DNA of 64,000 bases from Clavelina lepadiformis (taxonomy: Eukaryota; Chordata; Ascidiacea; Aplousobranchia; Clavelinidae). Location: assembly GCF_947623445.1 (NCBI RefSeq), contig NC_135241.1, positions 2,234,501 to 2,298,500 of the forward strand, read 5' to 3'. Both the position numbers and the translations under genes were made by a program. Positions 43,812 through 56,240 of this stretch are shown here, piece by piece (position 1 is the first letter of the stretch; each line of letters begins with the position of its first letter). The notes below the pieces were generated by a model. The model had not been told where the DNA came from, did not search any database, and saw only the letters and a list, made by a program, of their open reading frames with translations.

Positions 43812-46420
43812 TGGACTGAACTTTTCGTGTAATGTTTGCTTACTGAATGAATCTGCGTGTAGGGCAAAATTTGCTATTGCTTTTTCATAATAGTAATTAT
43901 CTATAGTCATACACAAAAAGTAACGAAGTGGTAGTTTGATGACAGATTCAAAATTTATATTTCGAGGATGTAAACATAACTTTCCCTAACATTTGAACGT
44001 AGACTCTTCTTTATTACGGTTTAATCCACGTTTTATTACGTTACTTTTTACGTTTCTTATTACTTAAATTTAATACAAAACCGTTGATACAAAATTATTC
44101 CATCATCCTAAACCTCTACAAATATAATAAATAATTTCACAACATCCCATTGCTTTCCTTTATTGGAAAAAAACTTTTAAATTCCGGCACTAGATGTCTG
44201 AGGTTGCCCATCTAACTTCTTTTTCTAATAGCAGCAAACTCCATGAAGGTTATTGTACTGTAGCAAACGCAATATTCAAGAAGAGAAAGCGTTTGTAACG
44301 GAAATAATTTGAGAAGAATACTGAAAAGCCGAACGCTTATTGGCATCTTTAAGCAGTTTCTACATATAACAAGGGTAATAACATGCTTTAGCATAATTTT
44401 TTTGTTTATACTTTTAATTTTATTCAAATTTTATTATTGTTAAAAAATAGAATACTGTATAGATATAGGTCAGTTGGCGTTATAACGCCGGTCCTGGTAT
44501 CGGCAAGCGATCAATAACACACTGTTAACAGGGTGAGGTTCATTAAATAATCACATCTGAAACGAAACAAGTTTTTCTGATTATACAGTAGTTACGATTA
44601 AAGTTATATAAAAGATAAAGGTTTCAATAAACATATATTGCCTAAAAGGGCCATGCAAGCCACGCTCAGATCAAACTTTTTCTTCGACGTCTTCTTTTTG
44701 CAAACCTTTGACTTCACCGCGGCCTTAATTCTTTCGACGGAAAGAAACAAACCGAGTAAACCGTCAATAAATTGTATATTTATGTTTCGTAATGTCATTT
44801 GGTCAATTGAAACAAGTGAAACTTTTTGCCCAGAAAATTTCGTGGTTGTTGCTGTTCGTTGTTTGCTTGTTTCCAACGAAATAGAAAAAATCAAAAAGCT
44901 TACAACATAATTTTCTGCTGCGGCGCCAAGCCACGCAGCATTGACTGATGCGTGACAGATGATTCTGTTGCCTTTGAAGTCGCAAGCGCGAGAAAGAGCT
45001 GATGAAGGTCATGAAGCGCGTAAGAGTTTTATGACAATTTACTCTCAACATGACTGGCTCTTGACCTTTAAGCCTCGCTTTTTGTTTTATAAATAGAACA
45101 GCAACGAACTTCAATTATCTGTGTTATGAGGAAGTGAAATTTTTTGGCTTAAACAATAGAATCTGATTGTACTCTTCCATGGCACGCAATGAAAACGATG
45201 ATGCAATGGCACGCAAGTCTGAAAGTTACTTGAAAATAATTTGAAATTAAAAAAATCTGTTTGTGTAATATGTATCATGACGTCATTTGCGTTCTTGGAA
45301 AATTGTAATTTCAATTTACAGGATATGAAAAGTGACTTAAAGCAAATGATTAAATAAAGGAAATCATGTTTTAGGGAATAAGCGAGAGAACTACCGATAC
45401 TTAATTCGTGTACAGTAAATGCAACTTTTAGCGTTTTCGTTTACCATTATTTAGATTTGTGGATTTCTCAAATAAATTTTTTGCACCCCTACAGGTTTAT
45501 CAATTTTATTGCAATATTAGCAGTTCATCATTGCAACGCATAATACACAACAATTATACAGACAATTATATGTTATAATTTCTATAAATGTTTTGATGAC
45601 GGCACGTTTTATCCAGGGTTTAACTAAAAGCAGCTTTGTCAAAAAACATGAAAAAAGCTAAATCTATTGCGCAACAAGTCATAAGACCCCTTGGTAGAAA
45701 CATACGTTGATGCAAGCTTCAAACAAACGTAAATTGCCCGGGAGATATACCCCGGTGTTTTACCCATTTATATTTTCTCAACCAAAACCGTGACGACCTG
45801 TATACTTGTTATGACAACATGACGAAAGATCTTTAGAGCGATGGCGCCCCTGAAAGTCTTTCCATCTTCTGCTGCATTGATTTGTTCAACTTAAAACGTC
45901 ATAAGCTAATCGTTAATACAAAATTTCAAATCAATGTTAGCTCACATTGTATGATATTATAGTTGACCTAAAGCAAATAGCTTTGAAAGAAAAGCATTGC
46001 TTTAAAACGCGCACATCTAATGTATTGATAAATAATTTGTGCAATCATATATACGCATATAGAGTATAGTGTAAAAATATTTTACTTATAGTTGTTTTTA
46101 AATAAATTTCTTAGTGTTTTGTCTTTATAATTTGAGTAATACAATTGGTTAATTCAAATTAAAGTAATAAATACACTGTACATAATCAGGTTACGCATAA
46201 ATCAATTTAGTAAAGCTTTTGACTTGGACAGAAAAGTTCTTAAATCGTGAATATTCGCCCGTTTACGGCGTAAGTTTTAAAGAAATTAATCATCATGCCG
46301 AAAACACGAAAAACGCTAAACTAATGCATTACGCAAGAAATCATGAAACCCCTGTGTTTAGCAACTTCAAAAATAATTTATGGAGATGCGCAAGCAGGTT
46401 TTAGTCAAGCGTAAAATGCT
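43812..46420 (+). repeat. Segmental duplicate unit Y'
   Basis: Partner of 36190-38730. Sequence starts after the X' break and runs collinearly to the end of the orphan exon L' (46404). From there it turns into the unique flank of mini-gene F. Confidence 0.88.
46232..46404 (+). pseudogene. Orphan third exon L' in unit Y'
   Basis: Acceptor TTGGACAG, then KFLNREYSPVYGVSFKE, NAKLMHYARNHETPVFSNF, NNLWRC to TAG 46402-46404. It is longer than the copy in Y, which stops earlier. Pattern similarity to the third exon of the family is modest. No partner exons were found, so it is likely non-functional unless spliced from elsewhere. Confidence 0.42.
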
Positions 46421-46908
46421 TACAAGATTTCTCTCCCGGTGTTTTACCCATAAATATTTTTTCTTAACCTCAACTATGACCATCTTCAAGGATGTTATGA
46501 CAATGCGAAGACATGTGGATCAAGTTAAGCTTCCTCTGAAAGCATGAGCTTAATTTTCATAGCAGAAGGTTAACCACTGGAAAGTTTGGATGATTTACTA
46601 CTGTATATAGCCTATATATTGAGGAATTTTGAGCTAATTCTTAGAGTTACGGCTTGCGGCATTACGATTTAACGTCGAAGACAACCGCATGGTTTTGAAA
46701 GATTTCAAAATATGTCGCAAATCTCGCCTTTGCTGTAGCCTAAGTAAATTTCATCGTGCTTTTTATAACTCAAAATTTTTAAATTTTTCTTACGACACAC
46801 GTTGTTGCCCAGGAAATAAAGATCGAATTGTTTATTCGAGAAACCAAAATATCTGATTTGAATTGCCAAAAATTGTTTTCAGTATAAACTCAGAAAATTA
46901 AAGTGAAA

Positions 46909-47923
46909 ATGTCTCGTTTCTTTGGTAAGTGCTTCCCATAACAAGGCTTGCTTTTAAACGAATATTAAAAACGTTCTACAATAACTAATTACTTAACGCA
47001 GTTTTCAACGGTTACAAAACTGATGGTGTAGATTCTCAAACTATCGCGAAAATGATCAAATTTGACAACTTTGCTGATCGGTTGGAGGCTTACGTGCTGA
47101 GAAAGTTGACTTCAGTTCAAGGTATGTTAAATTTAAATACAAAAAGGTAAGCAGTTACCAATAGCTGTAACTATTTCGCGCTAACACTTCAACTCCGTCA
47201 CTTCATAACAAAAGAAGGAATCACGAAAGGAGAAACAAAAGAGGAATTATGCTCGCTTTAGAGCAAAGTTATCCTGTCTTCTGCTTTGAATGTCATCTGT
47301 CATGCAGAAAAATTAAAGATTAATCAAGTTTAATTGACTGTTTGGTTAAGACTTTTGAACGTTATATCAAACCAGTCGGAAAATTTCATCGACTTAATAC
47401 TTTGAGCTTTGCTCATATGTTTAGGTTATTAAATCTTCTGTCGCTGAGAAACATTTTCGTAGGAAAAGCTCAAACTTGCTTTATTAACTTGAGTCTCTGT
47501 AGATGTAAAATTTTTAACCGGCGGACAACAGTGGAATTTGTTGAAATGACAAATTATATCACTCCAATCAGATTAATATTTCCTGTCATGTTTAGCCTTG
47601 TATCCTGCTATATGCTTTGAGATACATACTTGGAATAACATGCTTACACCAAAGTAAAAGTTTGCTCTTCTTTATAAATTATAATTATAAATATTATAAT
47701 CTATAGGCTATAATATTTATTGTGACTGTTTATAGGAACAAAAGACCCTTTAAGCAAGAGGTTTTGGCAAACATTCGATGACTACGTTGTTTATTACAGT
47801 CTGTCAGTGGACCGACGCGATGGAAAACAAGTTGCCAGTCACATTGATGATCTTGAGAAATTTATTACTGACGGGCGGACAATTTATTTTTTTATTCCGA
47901 AAAGATTTCACAACACTGTTTAG
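46909..47923 (+). CDS. DCX-like mini-gene F
   Basis: Exons: 46909-46924 (MSRFF-), 47002-47121 and 47736-47923, all phase 1, with donors GTAAGT/GTATGT; 107 aa. Exon 2: VFNGYKTDGVDSQTIAKM, then IKFDNFADRLEAYVLRKL. Exon 3: GTKDPLSKRFWQTFDDY, VVYYSLSVDRRDGKQVA, SHIDDLEKFITDGRTIYFF and IPKRF. This member gives the clearest DCX look: an NG turn, a K-F-x-x-F-x-x-x-L helix, a YYS strand, DGKxV, IDDLExxxxDG, IYFF and a closing RF. A TATAAAC lies at 46883-46889, very close to the start. AATAAA occurs near 48085. Intact, likely functional. Confidence 0.8.
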
Positions 47924-49144
47924 TAATATCATAGCGACATTTTATTGCGTTCACAAACATGGCTCTTGCCAAAGAATTTCGTAGTGTGTTGTGTTTTATC
48001 ATTGCTATATGTATATAACCATTATTGGTAATTAATAGTGAGCAAATGCTATGTACTGTAAAAGCTTTCATATTTTAACCAATTAATAAACTGCTGAATA
48101 GTATTTATTGTACCTTGGTTATCTTTTCAAGATAAATAATCTGAGAAACGAAGAAAGTTTAGCTTTACGACTTTTTCTTATCATATTGCGCAATGCACAC
48201 GGATAAAAACAATCGCGTATTTTATATCACAACAATCATTTCAAGTCCAAAATATGTCACCATACATTGCCTTGCAAATCCTACAAGGGCAAGATGAACA
48301 TTAATTTCAGCAGAAAAACTATAACTCGCTCCAAAATGTACTATTAAATTGGGTTAAACAACTAAAAACAAGCCGGTTAAAATGAAAAACGAGACATGAA
48401 TATGAACGATGTGAATAGATAGCAAAATTCCATACATTTAAATATTCTTTTGCATAATTGCAAAACATAAACATAATTGAACCCACGACATTATGCCGAA
48501 CAAATTTCAAATGTAGTCAAAGAGAAGTGTTATTTATTAAAAAAGCATCAGTAAAACAAACAATCCATCATATAAAAGCACAAGAAGTTTAGGGGAAACC
48601 AAAAGATACAAAGATGAAAGTTAAATGTGTTGGAGTTTTTAAATTAGACGTTAAAGTCCCGAATTCTAAACCCTCAAAATCTACAAAAATAGCAGCAATC
48701 TCGTCAGCAGACAATTTTATGTTTCATCTCAACTTCTACTCGATGTTATGACAACATGACGCAGAAAGATCACTCAACCGAAAATAGCAACAAACTTTTC
48801 ACCACAAACTCACGAAAAACGCAATCTGTGGAACGACTGTTAATCCTTTAAGATCATATATAACAAGAAAAAGATGCTGCGTTGAAGCAAATTGACAAAA
48901 CTCTTGCCATGACTCAGAGTGAAGTGTGTCAGGTAAAGGTTGAAAGTGTAATGCTGCAGTACTAAATTATAGATTTAAATAAATACTTAGGAAGTGTAAT
49001 AATTTCATTACAGTTAGTAAATTGCGATCGAGGAAATTTATGTGATATTTAGATACATTTTTTTTGTTTAAAAGAAATACGGTCAAAAATTTAAGCAAAA
49101 ACTGAAATTGTAAAATTTGAGCAACATAGAATACGTTCAACAAA

Positions 49145-50044
49145 ATGCCAGACGTTTACAGTAAGACAAACAACAGACATATGTCTCTGTCTAAGTTAAC
49201 TTCTTGCTGTAACAATTATGTTATAATTTCAGTTTACGATGGTACCAATAATGTCAAAGTGCCTGCATCAGAAGTGGCGCGGATGAGCAGACAAAATAAT
49301 TTCGGTGAGCGCTGGTTGGCGTCGTGGAGCCGCTTTATTTTTCTTTTGAACAAAGTTGTATCGATCCTCTCAGAAACTTGCAAACTACATGAAGCAAATT
49401 AGTGGACCGGCCCTAGGCCAATGCGAGTAACGCGATTGCGTTGGACCAAGCAGTCTTGGCGACCCCGAGATTTTATAGCACTAAAAGAAAAATAACAATT
49501 CAGTTTTCCATCTGCGCAATTCTGAGCGTTATTTCTCCATTTGTTCCAGAAAGATAATTTTATGGTGAGAATGCATCAAGAATCAAAGCTTTCATTGGAC
49601 CTGGTTGGCAAAGAGTTGATATTTGGTTTACGTTATTATTAAGTTATATAAATCAGCAAGGGGCTCGCTATACCGTACATCAGTTTTTGCATTTGGTCTC
49701 CCGTTTAATTAAGCCTGCCCTGGATGTTAGGGTAAATATTGTAAACTATTAACAAATACAACTCAATAACAGACATTGGGGAAGGAAACCAACATAATTT
49801 TCAGTGCTAAAAATCAAGTAATATTTAATGTGCATGATTTTAATTTTTTTTTAATTTATTATTTTTTGTTAAAGATTTTAAGGAATACAATTTGCTCGAA
49901 AACAACTTGCACTTCAGCCAGCAGTCTGACAGAAGTAATGGGATTCCACTTCAGAGTAACAAGGACGGACTGAGCAGAGCTCTGGATAATGGCAAGCCCG
50001 TGTTCTTGTATAAATCGCCCTCGAGTTCTTGTGTTGTTCAATAA
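49145..50044 (+). CDS. DCX-like mini-gene G
   Basis: Exons: 49145-49160 (MPDVY-), 49233-49304 (donor GTGAGC) and 49875-50044 (acceptor TTAAAG, stop TAA 50042-50044), phase-1 introns; about 85 aa. Exon 2 (72 nt, shorter than its relatives): IYDGTNNVKVPASEVARM. Exon 3: DFKEYNLLENNLHFSQQSD, then KDGLSRALDNGKPVFLYKS and a Ser-rich end. It aligns with D and N at the LHFS/LFYS strand and the L..G..VF.Y element. Intron 2 is 570 bp. A TTATGACAACATGACG block lies 400 bp upstream, as for F. Confidence 0.72.
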
Positions 50045-51060
50045 ACTTTGCTTTGATTGAAATAAGAAACCACTTACATGTTACATGTTAGCTGTGAGAG
50101 TGTAATGATTAATAATTAGCTGTAAGTCGAACCTTCCAACTCGGCATGAACACCTTGATCGTGGTACCAAAATACACAAAGGATTTTGAACCTGCCTTTG
50201 CTTTAATATTACTTCGTATACACAACGTGAATACAAACACAAGCAAACAAGTGAAGACGTTCAAGCGGGGTAACAAGCAGCATTTCATATACAGATATTT
50301 GCAATGTGCATTAGCCGAGTCTATTATATCAAAATCGAATTTAATTAGCCGATATGTATAAAACGCGCTTTAGCACTTCGCTAGCAGAACAGAAACACGA
50401 ATCTAGAACTTTCAAACGAAAGACGAAAATTGTTGTTCGGTATTTATGAGTGTCTGATGTTCACCTTTTTGGACGGGTTTGTTTTGAGAATCTGTATCAT
50501 GTTATGCTGTATTAATAACAAATAAATAAAAACTGCCATGTACCTGTGGCACAAACTATGTTTTGAAATGTGGTAGAGTTTTGCACAATGAAGCATAATT
50601 TAAAGTGTTTGCAGCCAACAAAACAAATTTACTTTCTAAAGTGAAAGAAAGAAACTAGTCTCACGCCAGCCAAATATTTTACGTTTAGATGGGAACTGAT
50701 TGTACAATGGTGTTTTGTTAGTCGTGCTTTTGTTTAACTGGACTGCCTTTTAGTAATTATTTGTCAACATTTAGCATTGTTTTTCGAAATAAGACATGTT
50801 CAGATTTTTCTACACAAACACAAGTGATGTTATTCTTTCCTATCAAATAACCCCAAAATAACATTGTGAACAATAAAAGGAAAACTATATCGCAAACCGA
50901 GGCCTAAAAACCGTGTCGTAATCAATTTTAACAATACCTAGAATCATTTTCAAAACGCATTCAACAAGAAATATTTGTATATAGAAGCGTGAGACAACAA
51001 AACTAGCTCACAAACAGATATTAGTTCGTTCAAGGAAATAAGTTTTACAAATCGATTTTT
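50045..51060. other. Intergenic DNA, nothing recognised
   Basis: Contains AATAAATAAAA near 50520, possibly a polyadenylation region for a longer G transcript. The open frame at 50146-50361 has no supporting features. Confidence 0.35.
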
Positions 51061-51076
51061 GCGCGGTTTTTCGTTT

Positions 51077-51083
51077 TATAAAG
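51077..51083 (+). promoter_or_regulatory. TATA box of the 51115 mini-gene
   Basis: TATAAAG lies 38 bp before the proposed start codon, so the 5' leader would be only a few nucleotides. Confidence 0.5.
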
Positions 51084-51114
51084 GCAGTTCGCAATTAGAC
51101 AAGACTTCGAAACA

Positions 51115-51407
51115 ATGGAGTGTAAGAAATAATGTCAAAATCGTGAAAAGGAACGCTGATACTCATGTTAAAAAAAATTATTGGAATTCATAAAAAGTTT
51201 TTGTTACACATCTATAGAACTTGAAAATTAAAACTAATCAAAATAACATAATTCAAGTATTACTTATTACTTTATTTTATATTATTAGATGAAAACAAAC
51301 CCTTGTCTGGAAGTGAACAAAAAGCTGTGAGGCAGGCAGCAGCAAAGGATTCCACAAACGTTTCAGCAGCTCTTCCCTCGTCTGAAAAGAAATCTAGTAC
51401 GAAATAA
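51115..51407 (+). CDS. Candidate two-exon micro-gene H, 41 aa, unknown
   Basis: Exon 1, 51115-51121, is only seven nucleotides (ATG GAG T) before donor GTAAGA. Exon 2, 51289-51407, follows acceptor ATTATTAG and completes TAT. The product reads MEYENKPLSGSEQKAVRQAA, then AKDSTNVSAALPSSEKK and a short basic end to TAA: hydrophilic, Ala/Ser/Lys-rich, no Cys, predicted disordered or helical. The single intron is phase 1 and follows a tiny first exon, as in the DCX-like genes, but the protein is not alignable to them. TATA box, start, splice sites and frame all agree, yet with 41 codons chance remains possible. Confidence 0.45.
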
Positions 51408-52740
51408 TACATTTGTTTTAATGAAATTTTAATTCTTATGACAGCAGTTTAAGATTTGTTTTTCCTGTCACAAAAGGTCAGAAAAATGTTTGAGGTCATA
51501 ATTGCGAAAGTTTTCCCAGAAACTTACAAAGTTTGTCTCAAACAAATTACATAATTTTTTTGCTTCATTTGGACTTTTGTGGTAATCTTTGTGAAGATTT
51601 ATAGTAAAACAAAGCTAATGACAAATAAAAAAACTACTTTACAGCGGCATATTGCAGAGTTAAAAATAGTAATTTTTAGTCAAGTTCTCATTTGAACAAA
51701 ATACGGTGAACAATTATAGCATAACATTGCGAGGCTGTTTTTCCAATTATTTTTGTTGTTTAAGGTTGGTTCGATGGCTGTGCCATTCTATAACAACTTG
51801 ATCAACTCAACTTTCTTTGGATTTTTATAACTCAACCAATATGATAAGTTTGTTTTTGTTGATTGAAACTGCATTTGAAAATAAAAACAAAAATCATTGA
51901 AGCTCACTCTGCGTACGTATGTGAGGCGACATAGGTTCAGTTTCAAAGAGCAGTGTTTCCTGGCAAATAATCGCAAAATATAAAATATGTGCGAATTGTG
52001 CATAATAAATTATACGATTACTTTTATAATTTTTCACTTCAAATTGAGCAGAAGTAAAGAATAAAAATAAACTGTCTTTACAAGCATTACGATTAATAGA
52101 AATATGTCATGTATTCTTTTACGGCTACACCTTTCAAATTTTTCATTTTTCTATCCTTCACCTGTAGGCTGTACAATTAGCACATTGCTGACGAATCAGC
52201 CTTGTCAAATCAATTTGTATAGCGGGTGCATCTTAAACGCTGATGATATTATGTACTGCATGACCTTTAAAATCAAATAGTTCTTTTGTTTTCTTTTTTC
52301 ATTTTTATAGTAAACCTCGGTAAAGTAACTAATAGACACAAATTGGTTCCATATCAGACGTTGACAAAATTTACGATTTAAGCCAAATTATAGTGTAATT
52401 GAACACCATAGCCATGCTGATTACACTGGTCAACAATTTTTCAAAAATTTTTTGCTTCCGTTAAGAAAACAATTGATTCTTATGTATTTTTGGACGCTGA
52501 ATCCAAAAATGTCGGTTAAAATTGCTGATTAGCTCTAGTTTAAAAGATAAAAAAATTTTCATTTTTGTATGTTAATCTATATATGGCAAGCCTTGGTGCA
52601 CTTTATTGAACACAACAGTAACAATGTACAAACAGTGTAATAATTGCATGCGTTTATATTTCAGCATAGCATATGCAACAAATAACTGCCACTTTCCAAA
52701 TATGAATTTCTAATCTATTTTATCTGTTATATTCCTTTTG
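51408..52740. other. Intergenic DNA, nothing recognised
   Basis: AT-rich, with no exon or terminal-repeat element that I can support. Confidence 0.35.
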
Positions 52741-52744
52741 TCCT

Positions 52745-53640
52745 GTAACTCGTATACGGTTAATGGAGCATCCCTACATATCATCCTGCAAAAGTGAGCA
52801 AGCATTGATTGATTTTGTTTTCCATGGTACCTCTTTTGCATTGCAGATATGCATTGGTGAAATCGCTCACCATGCTAATCACTGACATCTCCACAGTTTG
52901 GTAGAAAAAATCCAGGTGCGAGTCCAAAAAGTGTATCTTCAGTGACATATTGCACTCCATGCATCTGTATGCTTTAATGAGATTTACACCAATTCCGTGT
53001 AGTTGTCAGCTCTTTTGTTCCCCAAGAATTTTGTGGCCAGCAACTTAAACGCTTCCCATGCAATTTTCTCTTTGTCAAATAACACTTGATCAAATTTACC
53101 GTCTTCGAAGATGATGATTCTGCCAGAAGATTCCATTGCTGTAGTCTAGAGCTGAAGTCTAAATTTCTGATTTAACTTTTGGTAGTTCCAAATCCCGGAT
53201 AAGATAGTGCAATTTCTTTTGAGTTATAAGGTGTGGTTCTTTGGAAGATAGTGTTTCAACGTAACGTGAATTCTTTAGGTACCTCAGGAACAGGAAGTAA
53301 TTCTCCATGCGGTACGGGACGAATTGCTGATGGAATATTTGTGTATTGAATACTTTGCTTCTTCTTTCTCGACAAACCTTTACAAACCGGGGGGTGGGGG
53401 GTCGTGCAAAAGTAGCAATCGCTAATGTGGTCAGTAGGTTCTCTCAAAACCATTGGAACAGCAAAGGGCATACATTTTCTTTTTCCGTTTAGCCATTGCC
53501 AAAGATTTGCACCACAGGAGTTACAGCATATGTTAGGGGCCCAACTCTTGTCCTGATCACCAACTTTATATCCAAAATACAAGTTGAATACAAGGTTTGT
53601 TTTCCTGACCACAGCCGTTATACTTCACTTTTGTGAAGAA
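52745..53640 (-). pseudogene. Fossil copy of a multi-copy metazoan gene of unknown function
   Basis: The reverse strand keeps an N-terminal Cys-rich segment (LYFGYKVGDQDKSW, ICCNSCGANLWQWLNGKRK, DHISDCYFC, IPSAIRPVPHGELLPVP) and a C-terminal segment (KIAWEAFKL, NMSLKIHFLDSHLDFF, NCGDVSD, HGERFHQ, KRYHGK). I recognise both ends as one family that occurs in many copies in several invertebrate genomes and behaves like a mobile or mobile-derived gene. The central several hundred residues are missing and the copy is broken in several places. No terminal repeats were found. Confidence 0.72.
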
Positions 53641-55140
53641 AAAGTTATTTCACCACAAATCTAGTAGAAATTGTCTGCATTTTTTATGCATTTACGTGGC
53701 ATCTGCAGAAAGAGCAGTTCAGACTACACACATGAAGCAAGCAAACAACCCAACTCAAACATACGTCAAAATAAAAAATAATATGAATAGAAACGTCATC
53801 TACCTTCAAACAAATATATTAAGTGCCCAACTCTATCTGGCAGATGCAAACTACAACAGATAAACGCACACTTCTTTCCGCGTTAGCAAGTAAAGCACAT
53901 TTTGGCATGGTGCCATATCTCAAAAACTAGAGCTAATTAACAAATTTAAAGTTGATATTCGAGATCAGTGACCCCAAATTAGCCAAGATTGACCTCATTC
54001 GTTTCAGAAGCAAATTGGCTGTTGACCAGTGTTATTATCTATGAGATATACATATCTATGAGATCTTTAACTGTTATTAATCAATTTGAACATCCGTGAA
54101 CTACTTATAGTACTTATGCTGTTAGCCTATTGACTATGTACATTATCTAAAATGTCGGGTCGTCAACAATAAGACAAGCTCCTGACTTAGATTGGATTTT
54201 GGTATTAGAGACAATAATTTGCACCACAGCCATATTGTGTCTGGATGTAAAGCTGCAAAAATAATTTTTATACGGGCTATTGCTATAGAAACGCAATCAG
54301 AATTAAGAGCAGACTTTCGGCAAGGTGAATCATTTTAGCAATCTGTATCAGGGCGATTCCGAAAAACTGCGTCAAAATTTATGAACAACGTTTTGGAGAT
54401 GACAGTTTTGCAAAAAGAAAAAACAAAGGTTAGTGTCCGAAATATTTTCGCCCTCAACTGTGACGTATGCAGTAATACAGAATAAACTATGATGACGTTT
54501 GTATATCAAAGAAATACAAGACAATATTTTGATTGATTTCTTTACATTTGCAAATATATACAGTACACCAAACACGTATGAAATGCTTTGCACTCAACGT
54601 CAAATTCTTACCATAATGACGCAACGTTAATTTAAGCAGCTCTTCAATGCAAGTAACTCATACAAGGAAAAGAGAAACAAATCTTAATTTTATTAGAACA
54701 AAACCGTTATACGTCACCAGAGGGAAAACACTTAGGCCACCCCAAAAACTATTTGAAGAAAATAACAAATCACACAGCTTTAAAAATTTGCAGTCAAAAT
54801 TTGTTATGTAGGTAGGTTTCAGTTTAGCTTGTTCTGTAGCTTATTTTGCATTGAGTAAATCATGGTGGGTATGTTTAAAATTTTGAAGTCAATTTATAGG
54901 GCGTTTGACAAATCATTGATTGAAAGTTTGTGATGTCATTTGATTACACTACTTTTGTTTGTTAGAATTTTGTATAAGTGGCTTTGCTTGTCTTCATAAT
55001 ATATTTTTTACTAATGTTCTGTGGCTTTTCATGACTAATTTTATAAACGATTTCCAATATAGCAAAATTGAATCCATGCTGCCATCTGACGATTAAAAAA
55101 TCGTGTTGTCAACTTTGGTGTGGTATCATAAATTTTATCC
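53641..55140. other. Intergenic DNA, nothing recognised
   Basis: Low-GC sequence. Open frames at 53633-53863 (+) and 54372-54593 (-) have no splice or family support. Confidence 0.35.
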
Positions 55141-55141
55141 T

Positions 55142-55378
55142 TCACGGACTGAGGAAAGTCTTTGCACGGATTAAAGCTGGCGATGATTCTTCACCGTTCA
55201 AGCCGCGGTTACCAAGATAGTCTTTTGTGCAAGTTCCAATTGTCATACATTTTTCATTTGCTTCTTCGTTTAACTTATTTATATCGTATTGCCCGAATTT
55301 AGTATTGTCCACCTGGTCCACTGAACAAGAGCAATCGTCTTTAATGCCTTGCCCAAGGGTACAACAACGGTAACGCGA
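55142..55378 (-). CDS. Terminal exon of a cysteine-rich protein
   Basis: The reverse strand has acceptor CGTGTGCAG at the right edge and a stop TGA at 55144-55142. The 78-codon frame reads SRYRCCTLGQGIKDDCSC, DQVDNTKFGQYDINKLNEEA, KCMTIGTCTKDYLGN, then a GEESSPALI segment. It has six Cys in the first two thirds (CC, C-x-C, C, C), typical of a secreted disulfide-rich domain. No named domain was recognised. Related pieces occur at 8354-8501 (+) and 21470-21560 (-). Earlier exons, which should lie to the right, were not identified, so this may be an orphan exon. Confidence 0.42.
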   Translation of the reverse strand, partial: SRYRCCTLGQGIKDDCSCSVDQVDNTKFGQYDINKLNEEANEKCMTIGTCTKDYLGNRGLNGEESSPALIRAKTFLSP

Positions 55379-55394
55379 CTGCACACGGATCACG

Positions 55395-56200
55395 TGGATA
55401 TTTTTTCGAGTCTAAAGCTTTAACCAAACGACTACCCAACCGACTTTAAATGATCGATTGCTAAGTAACGAAAAAATGGGATTTAAGATGCCCATAAAAT
55501 GGCATGATAGCTGAAACATAGTAAAAATTTAATACGTTTTAAGTCTTACTTTTTCGCTTACTTGTCATAAAAAAGTGCTCACGTTCGCATTTCGTGTATT
55601 TTTCTGTAAGACTCGAGAATAAAGAAAGTATTCAATTGCTGAGTAAACAACAAAGTAAGAGAGTTATTAAAACCTCAAACTAATGTGTGAGCCAATCAGA
55701 GCGGATTTTTTTCTCCCTGAAATTACTTTAAACCCTCTGCAAGGAAAACAGGTGACTGAAGCTTTTAGATATAGCCTATAGCTATAACGCTACGTAAAAA
55801 CAAAAGAAGGTATCCCTGTACAAATGTAATCGATGTTTACATGAAGAAACACAATCAGACGGAGTGAGTAGTTATTTAATTAACACTTCAGACGGGACCC
55901 AAATCAATGAAGTGTCACGTTACACAAAAAATCTTTTCAAATGATCAGTCTCCTATTCCTTCCTTGAACACAAGCGCATCGGTAAGTCGAAGTTAGATAA
56001 GCTTGCTATAAGACAGCAAACTTAAATTAGACCTATCTGAATTAACGTATTGTAGAGGAAAGTTAACTAAACATGTTTAGCTTTTATGTCAAGATCTATC
56101 GATCATATCTTTTTTTATTTGTAGTAGCTATTATATGTTTGCATCCCGAAGGACTGGCGTTTTCATAAGTAATTACAGTATAATAGAGACATATTTTACT
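55395..56200. other. Intergenic DNA, nothing recognised
   Basis: No exon or repeat was supported between the Cys-rich exon and mini-gene N. Confidence 0.35.
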
Positions 56201-56206
56201 TACATC

Positions 56207-56213
56207 TATAAAA
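56207..56213 (+). promoter_or_regulatory. TATA box of mini-gene N
   Basis: TATAAAA starts 34 bp before the start codon at 56241, a spacing close to that of gene H. Confidence 0.45.
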
Positions 56214-56240
56214 ATTTTATGAGTTGACCATTACTCAAAC

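Noticed and set aside
47342-47620. 92-codon frame inside intron 2 of mini-gene F
   Set aside because: Intronic, with no relatives in the window and no supporting signals.
52300-52640. Region with several repeated short words, considered as a transposon end
   Set aside because: No terminal inverted repeat or duplication could be matched by eye.
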